Source: an uncultured Bacteroidales bacterium (GTDB lineage: Bacteria; Bacteroidota; Bacteroidia; Bacteroidales; UBA932). From it: 64,000 nucleotides of DNA. The first letter of the stretch is position 1; every line of letters starts with the position of its first letter. Position numbers and translations under genes: made by a program. The notes under the pieces are model-generated. The model was given only the letters and a program-made list of their open reading frames with translations, made no database searches and was not told where the DNA came from. The stretch spans positions 1-64,000 of the forward strand of contig CALVAJ010000001.1 in the NCBI GenBank assembly GCA_944325505.1, in the 5' to 3' direction. Below are positions 40,988-48,934 of this stretch, in pieces.

Positions 40988-42457
40988 ATGAAAAAGACGA
41001 AAATAAACAGGACCGTATTCCTTACCGGTGCCACCGGCAACATGGGATGGGCCGGATTCCAGGAACTCTATAAAAGGAAAAACAGATTCAACATAACACT
41101 GCTCGCACGGCCGAGCAAAAAGAACAGGAAACTTCTGGCCCCTTATGCAGAGGATCCTTCTGTCAGGATTGTCTGGGGCGACCTTATGAACTACGGGGAT
41201 GTGCTGGAAGGAGTTACCGGGGCCGATTATGTGCTTCATGTAGGGGGAATGGTGTCCCCTCAGGCGGACTATTGCCCGGAAAAGACTATGGAGGTCAATG
41301 TGCGGGCGGCAGAGAATGTGGTCAGGGCGATTCTTGAACAGCCGGACAGGGATAATATCAAAGCCGTTTACATAGGTTCCGTAGCCCAGTGCGGAGACAG
41401 GCTGTCTCCAGTGCACTGGGGAAGGACGGGAGATCCGGTATATGCAAGCGAATATGACAGCTATTCGGTCTCCAAATGCATTGCCGAGAAGGTTTTCGCA
41501 GATTCCGGCCTTAAATGGTGGGTGTCTCTGCGTCAGTCAGGTATCCTCTATCCTGCGATTATCAGGAAAATTGATCCCATAATGTTCCATGTTCCCGTCC
41601 GGGGTGTGCTGGAATGGGCTACTATCGAGGACTCGGGGCGTCTGCTTGCCAATGTATGTGAGGATTCCGTTCCGGACGAGTTCTGGAACAGGTTCTACAA
41701 TATCGGAAGCGGCGAGCAGTACCGTCTGACCAACTATGAATTCGAAAGCCTCATTTTGGGGGCTCTCGGGCAGGATGTAGAGAAGGTCTTCGAGCCACAG
41801 TGGTTTGCCACGAGGAACTTTCACGGCATGTGGTATCTGGATTCTGACGTTCTGGAAAATTATCTGCATTTCAGGGAGAATGTACCGGTGGCCGATTATT
41901 TCAGAAGGCTTGTCTCCAGCCTGCCATGGTATTATTCCCTGGCACGGTTCGTCCCCTCTGCCCTGATCAGGAAGTTCATGAAGCCGCTGACCGAAGTCAG
42001 GGATCTCGGGTCCCAGTACTGGGTAAAGCATGATCCGGACAGGGTAAAGGCATTCTACGGGTCGATGGAAGAGTATCGCGGAATTGCCTCCTGGGATCAG
42101 ATACGTCCGGGCCATATGGAAAAGAATCTGGAGACAGCGGTGAAGACAGGCGAGGCAGTCATTCTCAATCACGGCTATGATACTTCCCGCCGGATATACA
42201 CCCTCTCGGCAGAGGAGGTGGAGAAAGCCGCACAGTTCAGAGGAGGGCATTTTATAGGTCCGGCAGACAGGCTTGGACAGAAAGGTGTCCTGTTCGAGTG
42301 GGAGTGCGAGCACGGTCACAGGTTCCCGGCATCGCTTGAATATGTGCTTCTCGGCGGCGGATGGTGCAATGTCTGCAAGCCCGAAAGCGTCCGCTCGCAT
42401 GTCACATCCCGCAACAGATTCATTTGGCAGGTACTAACGGGACAGTACCTGGAATAG
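40988..42457 (+). CDS. NAD(P)-dependent epimerase/dehydratase with C-terminal zinc-finger-like tail
   Basis: A 489-residue protein. Residues 8-300 are an extended short-chain dehydrogenase with the Rossmann motif LTGATGNMG, VLHVGGMVSP and the catalytic YSVSK tail of YDSYSVSK, so it probably acts on a nucleotide sugar or similar. The last 60 residues carry C440-x3-H444 and W-C460-x2-C463 with GGGW between, the ligand layout of a small treble-clef zinc finger not usual in this family. An ATG at 40961 is an alternative start nine codons earlier. The 3' end overlaps the convergent nrdG by 38 bases. Substrate unknown; the finger suggests nucleic-acid or protein binding. Confidence 0.8.
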   Translation: MKKTKINRTVFLTGATGNMGWAGFQELYKRKNRFNITLLARPSKKNRKLLAPYAEDPSVRIVWGDLMNYGDVLEGVTGADYVLHVGGMVSPQADYCPEKTMEVNVRAAENVVRAILEQPDRDNIKAVYIGSVAQCGDRLSPVHWGRTGDPVYASEYDSYSVSKCIAEKVFADSGLKWWVSLRQSGILYPAIIRKIDPIMFHVPVRGVLEWATIEDSGRLLANVCEDSVPDEFWNRFYNIGSGEQYRLTNYEFESLILGALGQDVEKVFEPQWFATRNFHGMWYLDSDVLENYLHFRENVPVADYFRRLVSSLPWYYSLARFVPSALIRKFMKPLTEVRDLGSQYWVKHDPDRVKAFYGSMEEYRGIASWDQIRPGHMEKNLETAVKTGEAVILNHGYDTSRRIYTLSAEEVEKAAQFRGGHFIGPADRLGQKGVLFEWECEHGHRFPASLEYVLLGGGWCNVCKPESVRSHVTSRNRFIWQVLTGQYLE

Positions 42458-42923
42458 AGTCATCCGGTTTTCCGTGCAGATAGATTATCCTTTGGTTTGA
42501 ACTGCCCCGGAAAAGCAGTTCCGTGTCCCTTTGGGCCAGAATGAACGGTCCGTCGACCAGAACATCGATGTACGGCAGCATCATGGACAGTTTTTTGTCC
42601 GCAGCGATTTCTTCATATGTAAATCCGGTATAGCACCATATGGTCTTTCCGGTTTCTTCCTTTATCCTGCGGGCGAGTTCCGTGAAGGCTTCCACCTGAT
42701 AGAACGGGTCGCCTCCGGTGAATGTCACGTTGCTGAATTCGTCATCCTTTATGAGGTCCAGCAGTTTGTCCACACTCATCTCCTTCCCTCCGTTCATGTC
42801 CCACGACTGCGGATTATGACACCCCGGGCAGTGGTGCAGGCACCCTGCACAGTATATTGAAGTACGGAGACCAGGGCCGTCGGCCATGGTCTCCTCTATT
42901 ATGTCCAATACTCTGATTGTCAT
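42420..42923 (-). CDS. nrdG: Anaerobic ribonucleotide reductase activating protein
   Basis: A 167-residue radical-SAM enzyme that generates the glycyl radical on NrdD. The cluster motif C-L-H-H-C-P-G-C (CX3CX2C) follows IEETMADGPGLRTSIYCAG, and VTFTGGDPFYQ is the SAM-binding GGE-like strand. The short length, without a Cys-rich insert, is typical of NrdG. It starts two bases after the nrdD stop, so the two form an operon, and it overlaps the epimerase gene tail to tail. Functions only without oxygen, consistent with an anaerobe. Confidence 0.95.
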   Translation of the reverse strand: MTIRVLDIIEETMADGPGLRTSIYCAGCLHHCPGCHNPQSWDMNGGKEMSVDKLLDLIKDDEFSNVTFTGGDPFYQVEAFTELARRIKEETGKTIWCYTGFTYEEIAADKKLSMMLPYIDVLVDGPFILAQRDTELLFRGSSNQRIIYLHGKPDDSIPGTVPLVPAK

Positions 42924-42925
42924 GT

Positions 42926-45133
42926 TTATTTATGCACTACACGGTCTTTAAGTTCAGCAAGCTTGGCGCTGTTCCAGCGTTCGGTAGTTCCTACCAGATA
43001 GCCGGTAATGCGCTGGAGCTTGTCGATATGATGACCATGGCAGTGAGGGCATTCTTCCAGTTCCGCATCGGCGTTTTCGAACCCGCAGTCCATGCAGCGG
43101 TTCCTGTTGTGGTTTACCGAACCGTATCCGATGTTGTACTTGTCCATCAGGTCCACAATGGCCATGATAGCTTCCGGATTGTGGGTCGCGTCACCGTCGA
43201 TTTCGACATAGAATATGTGTCCTCCTCCGGTCAGAGCGTGGTAAGGGGCTTCTATTTCGGCCTTGTGCTTAGGGGTGCAGTGATAGTAGACAGGAACATG
43301 GTTGGAGTTGGTATAGTATTCCTTGTCTGTTACACCCTTTATGATTCCGAATTTCTTGCGGTCCATCTTGGTGAAGCGGCCTGCAAGCCCTTCTGCCGGA
43401 GTGGCGAGAACGCTGAAGTTGTGCTGGTATTTCTCCGAGAATTCGTTGGCCTTGTCCCTGAAATAGGTGATGATCCTGAGTCCGAGCTGCTGGGCCTCTT
43501 CCGATTCCCCGTGATGCTTGCCGATAAGGGCGATAAGGGTTTCTGCAAGTCCGATGAATCCTATTCCGAGGGTTCCCTGGTTGATTACCGACTCTATCGT
43601 ATCGTCCTCTTTGAGGTTTTCGCTTCCCAGCCACAGGGCTCCCATAAGCAGAGGGAACTGCTTCTTGAGGGCTGTCTTCTGGAAGTTGTATCTTTCGCAA
43701 AGCTGTTTTGCCGTGACGTTAAGGGCCCAGTCCAGACGGTTGAAGAACTTCTGGATCCTGTCGTTCTTGTCCGGCTCGTCCATGCATTCTATGGCGAGTC
43801 TTACGATATTGATGGTGGTGAAGGACAGGTTTCCTCTGGCGATGGATGTCTTAGGTCCGAACCTGTTCTCGAAGACGCGGGTACGGCATCCCATTGTCGC
43901 TACTTCATAGTTGTATCTTTCCGGGTCATCGGCTCTCCACAACTCATGCCGGTTGAATGTCGCGTCCAGGTTCAGGAAGTTAGGGAAGAATCTGCGGGCG
44001 GACACTTTGCAGGCAAACCTGTACAGGTCGTAGTTCCTGTCCTCCGGAAGGTAGCTTACCCCGCGTTTCTTTTTCCATATCTGGATAGGGAAGATGGCCG
44101 TAGAGCCGTTCCCGACTCCTTCATATGTCGTGTTGAGGATTTCCCTGATGACGCAACGTCCTTCGGCCGAGGTGTCTGTACCATAGTTGATGGAACTGAA
44201 CACCACCTGGTTGCCTCCGCGGGAGTGGATTGAGTTCATGTTGTGGACGAATGCCTCCATGGACTGGTGTACACGGCTTACCGTCATGTTGATTGCATGC
44301 TGGATAACCCTTTCCTCGCCCTGGATGCCTACCAGATCGCGCTTGATGTAGTCATCGATCTCCATATTGTAAAGGTGGCTGTAGTCCTTGCCGTCGAGTT
44401 CCCCGATCTTTTCGAGCTCTTCCTGGAAACTCTTGCGCACGAACGGTGCCATGTAGAAGTCGAATGCAGGAATGGCCTGTCCTCCGTGCATTTCGTTCTG
44501 TACCGTCTCCATGGAGATACATCCCAGGATGCTTGCGGTCTCTATCCTTTTTGCCGGACGCGACTCCCCGTGCCCGGCGAAGAAACCGTTCTTGAGGATC
44601 TTGTCCAGCGGGTGCTGGACGCATGTAAGGCTCTTGGTAGGGTAGTAGTCCTTGTCATGGATATGGATATAGCCGTTCTGTACCGCTTCCTTGACATCTT
44701 CCGACAGCAGGCACTCGTCCACGAAAGACTTGGTGGACTCCGATGCGAACTTCATCATCATTCCTGCAGGAGTGTCGGCATTCATGTTGGCGTTCTCCCT
44801 GGTCACATCGGTAGCCTGGGCCTCGATGATCTCCTTGAAGATTTCACGGGATTTGGCCTTTCTGGCGAGATTCCTCTGGTTACGGTATGCTATGTATTTC
44901 TTTGCGACCTCCTTGCGCGGACTTTTCATGAGCTCCATTTCCACCACATCCTGGATATCCTCCACGCTCATGTCTTCTTTCTCGATTCTGGAGATCGTGG
45001 CTGCGATTTCCGCCGCAAGCACGATATCCTCACCCTCTTCGGTTACATCCATAGCCTTGAGGACTGCATCGACTATTTTCCTTTTGTCGAAGTCGACGAT
45101 ACGTCCGTCCCTTTTGATTACATGCTTTACCAT
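42926..45133 (-). CDS. nrdD: Anaerobic ribonucleoside-triphosphate reductase
   Basis: A 735-residue class III reductase that makes dNTPs from NTPs without oxygen. Residues 1-90 are the ATP-cone (VIKRDGRIVDFDKRKIVDAV), the allosteric nucleotide-binding domain. The barrel follows, with TCVQHPLDKIL and SRGGNQVVFSSINYGTD. At the C-terminus, CMDCGF and CPHCHG bind zinc and RITGYLVGTTERWN carries the glycyl-radical glycine. An upstream ATG at 45154 exists; I chose 45133 because MVKHVIKRDG is the standard start. A minus-strand TATATTTG (45261-45268) implies a leader of about 120 bases. Confidence 0.95.
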   Translation of the reverse strand: MVKHVIKRDGRIVDFDKRKIVDAVLKAMDVTEEGEDIVLAAEIAATISRIEKEDMSVEDIQDVVEMELMKSPRKEVAKKYIAYRNQRNLARKAKSREIFKEIIEAQATDVTRENANMNADTPAGMMMKFASESTKSFVDECLLSEDVKEAVQNGYIHIHDKDYYPTKSLTCVQHPLDKILKNGFFAGHGESRPAKRIETASILGCISMETVQNEMHGGQAIPAFDFYMAPFVRKSFQEELEKIGELDGKDYSHLYNMEIDDYIKRDLVGIQGEERVIQHAINMTVSRVHQSMEAFVHNMNSIHSRGGNQVVFSSINYGTDTSAEGRCVIREILNTTYEGVGNGSTAIFPIQIWKKKRGVSYLPEDRNYDLYRFACKVSARRFFPNFLNLDATFNRHELWRADDPERYNYEVATMGCRTRVFENRFGPKTSIARGNLSFTTINIVRLAIECMDEPDKNDRIQKFFNRLDWALNVTAKQLCERYNFQKTALKKQFPLLMGALWLGSENLKEDDTIESVINQGTLGIGFIGLAETLIALIGKHHGESEEAQQLGLRIITYFRDKANEFSEKYQHNFSVLATPAEGLAGRFTKMDRKKFGIIKGVTDKEYYTNSNHVPVYYHCTPKHKAEIEAPYHALTGGGHIFYVEIDGDATHNPEAIMAIVDLMDKYNIGYGSVNHNRNRCMDCGFENADAELEECPHCHGHHIDKLQRITGYLVGTTERWNSAKLAELKDRVVHK

Positions 45134-45423
45134 ATACAGTGTCGTTAACGTCATCCGAAGACAGCCGAAGCCGAGGGCTGTCCTCTGATTTCCGATGTTA
45201 TGTTGAATGATTTTTTATCTCACGGGCGGCCGTCCCGCCACCCTTGCTTCTTTCGGAGGACAAATATAGTCCAATTATCAGTATTATGGCGGACTTTTTG
45301 TCGAAAAAGTTATCAACAATAAACACAAATGCCTGTTAATATCATGATTAACAGGCATTTACATAAAATGTAAATTAGAAAAATTCAAAATTCGATAACA
45401 ATCTTGTTATCCGGCTTCCGCCT
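45134..45423. promoter_or_regulatory. nrdD upstream region with -7 element and perfect hairpin
   Basis: A gene-free gap of 290 bases. Minus-strand TATATTTG at 45261-45268 is the likely nrdD -7 element, without an exact TTTG partner. In the leader, GGCGG-CCGTC-CCGCC (45225-45239) could fold. Further up, 45327-45360 is a perfect 14-base inverted repeat described separately. Confidence 0.55.
45327..45360. terminator. Perfect 14-base inverted repeat, terminator or operator
   Basis: AAATGCCTGTTAAT, loop ATCATG, ATTAACAGGCATTT: 14 uninterrupted pairs. It follows the phosphopantetheinyl transferase stop by 63 bases and precedes the nrdD promoter by about 60. Its A-stem-T shape suits a bidirectional terminator, although the U-tract is short. 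Its symmetry would also suit a regulator of nrdDG. Confidence 0.6.
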
Positions 45424-46059
45424 CTACCCTACGACCCACACGAGCACGTGTCTGTCAAAAACCATGTATCCGAGCTCGAATTCTTCTTCGTGCCCGTCCT
45501 TGTGCGTGAATGTGGCTTCGAGCTCCCCTTCTCCTTTCGGGTTGAACTCCTCCACCTCTATCTGCTCGGCGAAATCCACCCTGTTCTGGGACATCCTTTT
45601 GAAAATGGCTTCCTTTGCACACCAGTAGATAGCCAGCTGCTCGTTTTTCTTGCTGTTGTCCAGATCCTCCTTCTCCTCTTCCGAGAGCGCTTTCCTTTCT
45701 ACGGCGGAGAAATCCCTGTCCAGGGATTCCATGTCTATTCCGAGGTCTTCTTCGTCATCGATTATGACGGCTACGTATTTTTCGGTATGGGTGATGCTTA
45801 TGTTGGTGATGCAGTTTTCGAGGAACGGCTTTCCGTTGTCATGGTGTCCGAGATAGACCTTTTCCTCGAAAAGTTCGTTGAGCAGGGCGCGGACTGCGAG
45901 CTTCTGCCTGCGCAGCGACTCGCTCCGGATGAAAGATATTTCTTCCATCTCGTCATTCGGCGTACTGGACAGTTCCTTGAGCTGTTCTTCTGTCTCGGTT
46001 ATCTGCCAGACGGCGATTTCCGCTTTGTTCTCCAGTGTCTTTCGTAAATACAGTCCCAT
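45424..46059 (-). CDS. 4'-phosphopantetheinyl transferase superfamily protein
   Basis: A 211-residue Sfp-type enzyme that transfers the phosphopantetheine arm of CoA onto carrier proteins. The magnesium- and CoA-binding motifs are present: G107-I-D109-M-E111 and W146-C-A-K149-E150-A. NGKPFL and ISITHTEKYVAVII are the flanking conserved strands. Length fits the Sfp group rather than the 120-residue AcpS. The carrier (fatty-acid ACP or a secondary-metabolite system) cannot be told; no such gene is next to it. Its likely promoter lies about 280 bases upstream, leaving an unusually long leader. Confidence 0.9.
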   Translation of the reverse strand: MGLYLRKTLENKAEIAVWQITETEEQLKELSSTPNDEMEEISFIRSESLRRQKLAVRALLNELFEEKVYLGHHDNGKPFLENCITNISITHTEKYVAVIIDDEEDLGIDMESLDRDFSAVERKALSEEEKEDLDNSKKNEQLAIYWCAKEAIFKRMSQNRVDFAEQIEVEEFNPKGEGELEATFTHKDGHEEEFELGYMVFDRHVLVWVVG

Positions 46060-46488
46060 AATTTATATTATGATCTTTTTTATCCTCTCGGGGAACCGGT
46101 CCCGTATATCAGGAGCCGATATTTCCTGATGTGCCTATATATGACAGTCCGGTGCGTGCGTTATACGCACACACGGAATATTTTGATCCGGATGTATCGC
46201 AGGATGCTTCGCTCAAGACTATGAGGATGCTTTCCGACAGAGGGTCGTCAGACAGTGCGTCTGCCGCTCCGGCGTGACATGTCATTATATGACTGGGAGG
46301 TTCCACTTCTGCTATATGTTCTTTAGAATTCAGACCGCAAATATACGAAACTGTTTTGATTTTCAAGCAAACAAATTCCATATATATGATTAATCGTAAT
46401 GTTTCATTATCTTTGCAATGCCTTTGGCCTGCAAATTGTTGCTCAAAGGCCCGGTTTTGAAAAGCAGATTAACTTAAATACTGATATT
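46060..46488. other. Gene-poor 429-base region between divergent PPTase and mdh
   Basis: Divergent signals lie to the right: minus-strand TATATTTG (46338-46345) with TTTG 22 bases upstream (46368-46371), and plus-strand TATCTTTG (46408-46415) for mdh. The minus transcript would therefore have a leader of about 270 bases before the transferase start at 46059. That leader can fold locally: ATCAGGA/TCCTGAT (46108-46130) and GTGCG-TTATA-CGCAC (46156-46170). It also contains a 58-codon frame (start 46285, stop 46109) of doubtful coding value. Nothing else recognised; no tRNA. Confidence 0.5.
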
Positions 46489-47484
46489 ATGGAATTTTTG
46501 ACTAACGAGAAACTGACAATCGTCGGCGCTGCCGGCATGATCGGTTCAAACATGGCGCAGACAGCCATGATGCTGAAACTTACTCCGAACCTTTGTCTTT
46601 ATGATCCGTACGGTCCGGGTCTTGAGGGCGTTGCAGAAGAAATGTATCATTGCGCGTTCGACGGTGCAAACATCACCTATACTACCGATATCAAGGAAGC
46701 CCTTACAGGTGCGTCTTATGTAGTTTCTTCAGGCGGTGCACCTCGCAAGCAGGGAATGACACGCGAGGACCTTCTCAAAGGGAACTGCGAAATAGCAGAG
46801 GAGCTCGGAAAGAACCTGAAGGCATACTGCCCTGAGGTGAAGCATGTTGTCATCATCTTCAACCCTGCCGACCTGACAGGACTCGTAACTCTGCTTCATT
46901 CAGGCCTTAAGCCTTCACAGGTGACTACTCTTGCCGCTCTTGATTCCACAAGGCTCCAGAGCGCTCTTGCAAAAGAGTTCGGCGTACAGCAGTGCAAGGT
47001 GACAGGATGTCATACCTACGGCGGACACGGCGAGCAGATGGCAGTATTCGCATCGAAGGTAAGCGTTGACGGGAAGCCGTTCACAGAGCTGCTCGGAACC
47101 AAGCTCGCACATGACAGGTGGGAGGAGATCAAGGGCAACGTCATCCAGGGCGGCAAGCACATCATCGAGCTCCGCGGACGTTCTTCATTCCAGAGCCCTG
47201 CATATGTATCTATCGAAATGATAGCTGCGGCAATGGGCGGCAAGAAGTTCGAGTGGCCTGCAGGATGCTATGTGAATACGGAAAAGTATCACAATGTGAT
47301 GATGGCAATGCCTACGACTATCGATGCGACCGGTGTCCACTATATCGACATCACGGGTACTGCCGAGGAAATGGCTGCCCTCGATGCTTCATACGACCAT
47401 CTCTGCAAGATGCGTGACGAGATCATCGAACTGGGTATCATCCCTGCAGTGGCAGACTGGAAGACAGTCAATCCTAATCTCTAG
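46489..47484 (+). CDS. mdh: Malate dehydrogenase
   Basis: A 331-residue lactate/malate dehydrogenase that reduces oxaloacetate to malate with NADH, feeding the reductive branch to succinate in Bacteroidales. LTIVGAAGMIGSNMA is the NAD-binding loop. SSGGAPRKQGMTREDLLKGN carries the substrate-binding arginines, IFNPADLTGLV the conserved loop, and H180 in TYGGHGEQM is the catalytic histidine. The frame opens at 46399, but the ATG at 46489 is where the family starts. A -7 element TATCTTTG (46408-46415) lies upstream and a strong terminator downstream, so it is a single-gene unit. Confidence 0.94.
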   Translation: MEFLTNEKLTIVGAAGMIGSNMAQTAMMLKLTPNLCLYDPYGPGLEGVAEEMYHCAFDGANITYTTDIKEALTGASYVVSSGGAPRKQGMTREDLLKGNCEIAEELGKNLKAYCPEVKHVVIIFNPADLTGLVTLLHSGLKPSQVTTLAALDSTRLQSALAKEFGVQQCKVTGCHTYGGHGEQMAVFASKVSVDGKPFTELLGTKLAHDRWEEIKGNVIQGGKHIIELRGRSSFQSPAYVSIEMIAAAMGGKKFEWPAGCYVNTEKYHNVMMAMPTTIDATGVHYIDITGTAEEMAALDASYDHLCKMRDEIIELGIIPAVADWKTVNPNL

Positions 47485-47520
47485 TCCTTGCAGCCGACAG
47501 GCACAAGTCAGAAAAAAGGA

Positions 47521-47550
47521 AGACGGCCCTGATTCAGGACCGTCTTTTTT
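47521..47550. terminator. Strong intrinsic terminator after mdh, probably bidirectional
   Basis: AGACGG-C-CCTGA-T-TCAGG-A-CCGTCT followed by TTTTT on the plus strand; on the minus strand the stem is followed by TCCTTTTTTC. It separates mdh from the convergent ThiL-like gene, whose stop is at 47569. Confidence 0.85.
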
Positions 47551-47568
47551 ATGCAATGCGGGCGGATA

Positions 47569-48570
47569 TTACCATCCCTGCGCCTTCAGCGGGAGTTCGA
47601 CACCGTCCGGAGTGACGAGGACGGCCCCGACTTCAGGGCGGGCAAGATGACCTATGATATCGAATGTCTGGAAATCATGGCGGAACCTGTCGTGTTTCCC
47701 TATCGGGACGGTGAACAGCAGGCGGCAGTCATCCCCGCCGTTTAGTGCAGCCGAGATCGGGTCGATATTCATTTCTTTTCCCAGGTCGAACATCTTTCCC
47801 GGGAAAGGGATCTTGTCTACATAGATTTTGGCTCCCAGACCGCTGTCGCGGGAGAGGCGCCTGACGGCATCCGCCAGACCTCTGGTTACGAAATATCCGT
47901 ATGACGGGATGATTTCCGCTTCTTCAAGCTGGGATACGGCAGAGGGGTTCAGTTCGGGTTTCAGGTAGGCTCCTACAAGATGCTTGTATTCCGTCAGATC
48001 TGGCTGTGAAGAATCGTTTCCGGTCTTTTCGAAACGGCGTTTCTCCCTCTCCAGTACCTGCATTCCCATGAAGGCGGCTCCGAGGTTGTCGGAGATGCAG
48101 ATCAGGTCCATGCTTTTCCCTTCCGTCCTGCGTCTGGCGGTCAGCATACCGGTTTCTCCTGCGGCGGAAACGGCAATGCACAGTCCGTTGCAGGAAGGTA
48201 TGAGGTCGAGGGACATCTCTCTGTATCCGTGTTCCCTGGAAGCGGCCGTCATTCCTGACCACAGTTCCCTTATCTGTGCGTAATCCAGCTTGGAGGATAC
48301 CCCCAGTGTGACTGAAATGGTTTTCGGATGGGCCATGCAGGCATACAGTTCTCCGGTTGCACAGATGACGCTTTTATATCCGAGATGCTTGAAAGGGAAA
48401 TAGGTCAGGTCGAAATCAGTGCCTTCGAGCAGGACTTTGGAGACATTTACGGGATAGCTTTTCCCGGAGGTCTCGAATCTGCATTGTCCTGAAGGCCTGT
48501 ATCCTGTACCTTCAAAAAGTCGTTCGATAGCCTTTACCCGGCCGATTTCTGAAAATTTTTCTTCTGCCAT
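47569..48570 (-). CDS. AIR synthase/ThiL-related protein
   Basis: A 333-residue protein with the two-domain fold of AIR synthase, selenophosphate synthetase and thiamine-monophosphate kinase (ThiL). Recognisable parts are DFDLTYFPFKHLGYKSVICATGELYACMAHPKTISVTLGV (dimer and Mg-binding region) and DLICISDNLGAAFMGMQVLEREK. The C-terminal substrate domain has PSYGYFVTRGLADAVRRLSRDSGLGAKIYVDKIPF and LNGGDDCRLLFTVP. Against ThiL the first acidic cluster (GDDAAV) is missing, so kinase activity is doubtful; many Bacteroidetes carry such divergent copies. A minus-strand TATATTTG (48605-48612) is the likely -7 element. Family secure, activity not. Confidence 0.75.
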   Translation of the reverse strand: MAEEKFSEIGRVKAIERLFEGTGYRPSGQCRFETSGKSYPVNVSKVLLEGTDFDLTYFPFKHLGYKSVICATGELYACMAHPKTISVTLGVSSKLDYAQIRELWSGMTAASREHGYREMSLDLIPSCNGLCIAVSAAGETGMLTARRRTEGKSMDLICISDNLGAAFMGMQVLEREKRRFEKTGNDSSQPDLTEYKHLVGAYLKPELNPSAVSQLEEAEIIPSYGYFVTRGLADAVRRLSRDSGLGAKIYVDKIPFPGKMFDLGKEMNIDPISAALNGGDDCRLLFTVPIGKHDRFRHDFQTFDIIGHLARPEVGAVLVTPDGVELPLKAQGW

Positions 48571-48619
48571 ATTCTTTGAACTGTCAAAACCTGATATTAA
48601 CCTTCAAATATAGTCAAAA

Positions 48620-48650
48620 TTTGTTTTCACATTAATTATTCCTATTTTTG
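48620..48650 (+). promoter_or_regulatory. Consensus promoter for the DUF4492-cydAB run
   Basis: TTTG at 48620-48623, 19 bases, TATTTTTG at 48643-48650; exact match. It would start transcription near 48657, ahead of the DUF4492 start at 48690. No later gene up to 57733 shows an equally good promoter. Confidence 0.8.
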
Positions 48651-48689
48651 AAAGATTTTATATGCCGCAGTCAAGGGCGGATATCCGCA

Positions 48690-48923
48690 ATGCCGAGGGA
48701 AAAGCATAACATATTCCTTTCCATCTGGAATTTTTATGCGGACGGATTCAGGAATATGACCTGGGGGCGTCCTCTCTGGGGGCTTATAATATTGAAGCTG
48801 ATTGTCCTTTTCGCCATATTGCGCGTGTTTTTCTTCCAGCCGGTCCTTTCGGGAAAGACGGATCGGGAGAAAAGTGATTTTGTGGGGGAGAGGCTGACGG
48901 AACATCTGGATGACAATGTCTAA
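48690..48923 (+). CDS. DUF4492 small membrane protein, cytochrome bd associated
   Basis: A 77-residue protein with one transmembrane helix (about 28-49). The opening NIFLSIWNFYADGFRNMTWGRPLWGLIILKL matches DUF4492, a family found just before cydAB in Bacteroidetes and some Campylobacterota. It probably stabilises or assembles the oxidase, like CydX in proteobacteria, but this is inferred from position. The frame extends to 48648, inside the -7 element of the promoter, so the start must be later; 48690 fits. Eleven bases from cydA. Confidence 0.88.
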   Translation: MPREKHNIFLSIWNFYADGFRNMTWGRPLWGLIILKLIVLFAILRVFFFQPVLSGKTDREKSDFVGERLTEHLDDNV

Positions 48924-48934
48924 ACTGAATATAT

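Noticed and set aside
42917-45148. Two long open frames on the plus strand (438 and 301 codons) opposite nrdD/nrdG
   Set aside because: They are antisense shadows: the minus strand encodes unmistakable NrdD and NrdG, and the plus-strand translations show no family motifs.
46109-46381. A 90-codon minus-strand frame between PPTase and mdh as a full gene
   Set aside because: Its first codons overlap the minus-strand -7 element, so the full frame cannot be translated from that promoter. Only the internal 58-codon part remains possible, and it is listed as a finding.
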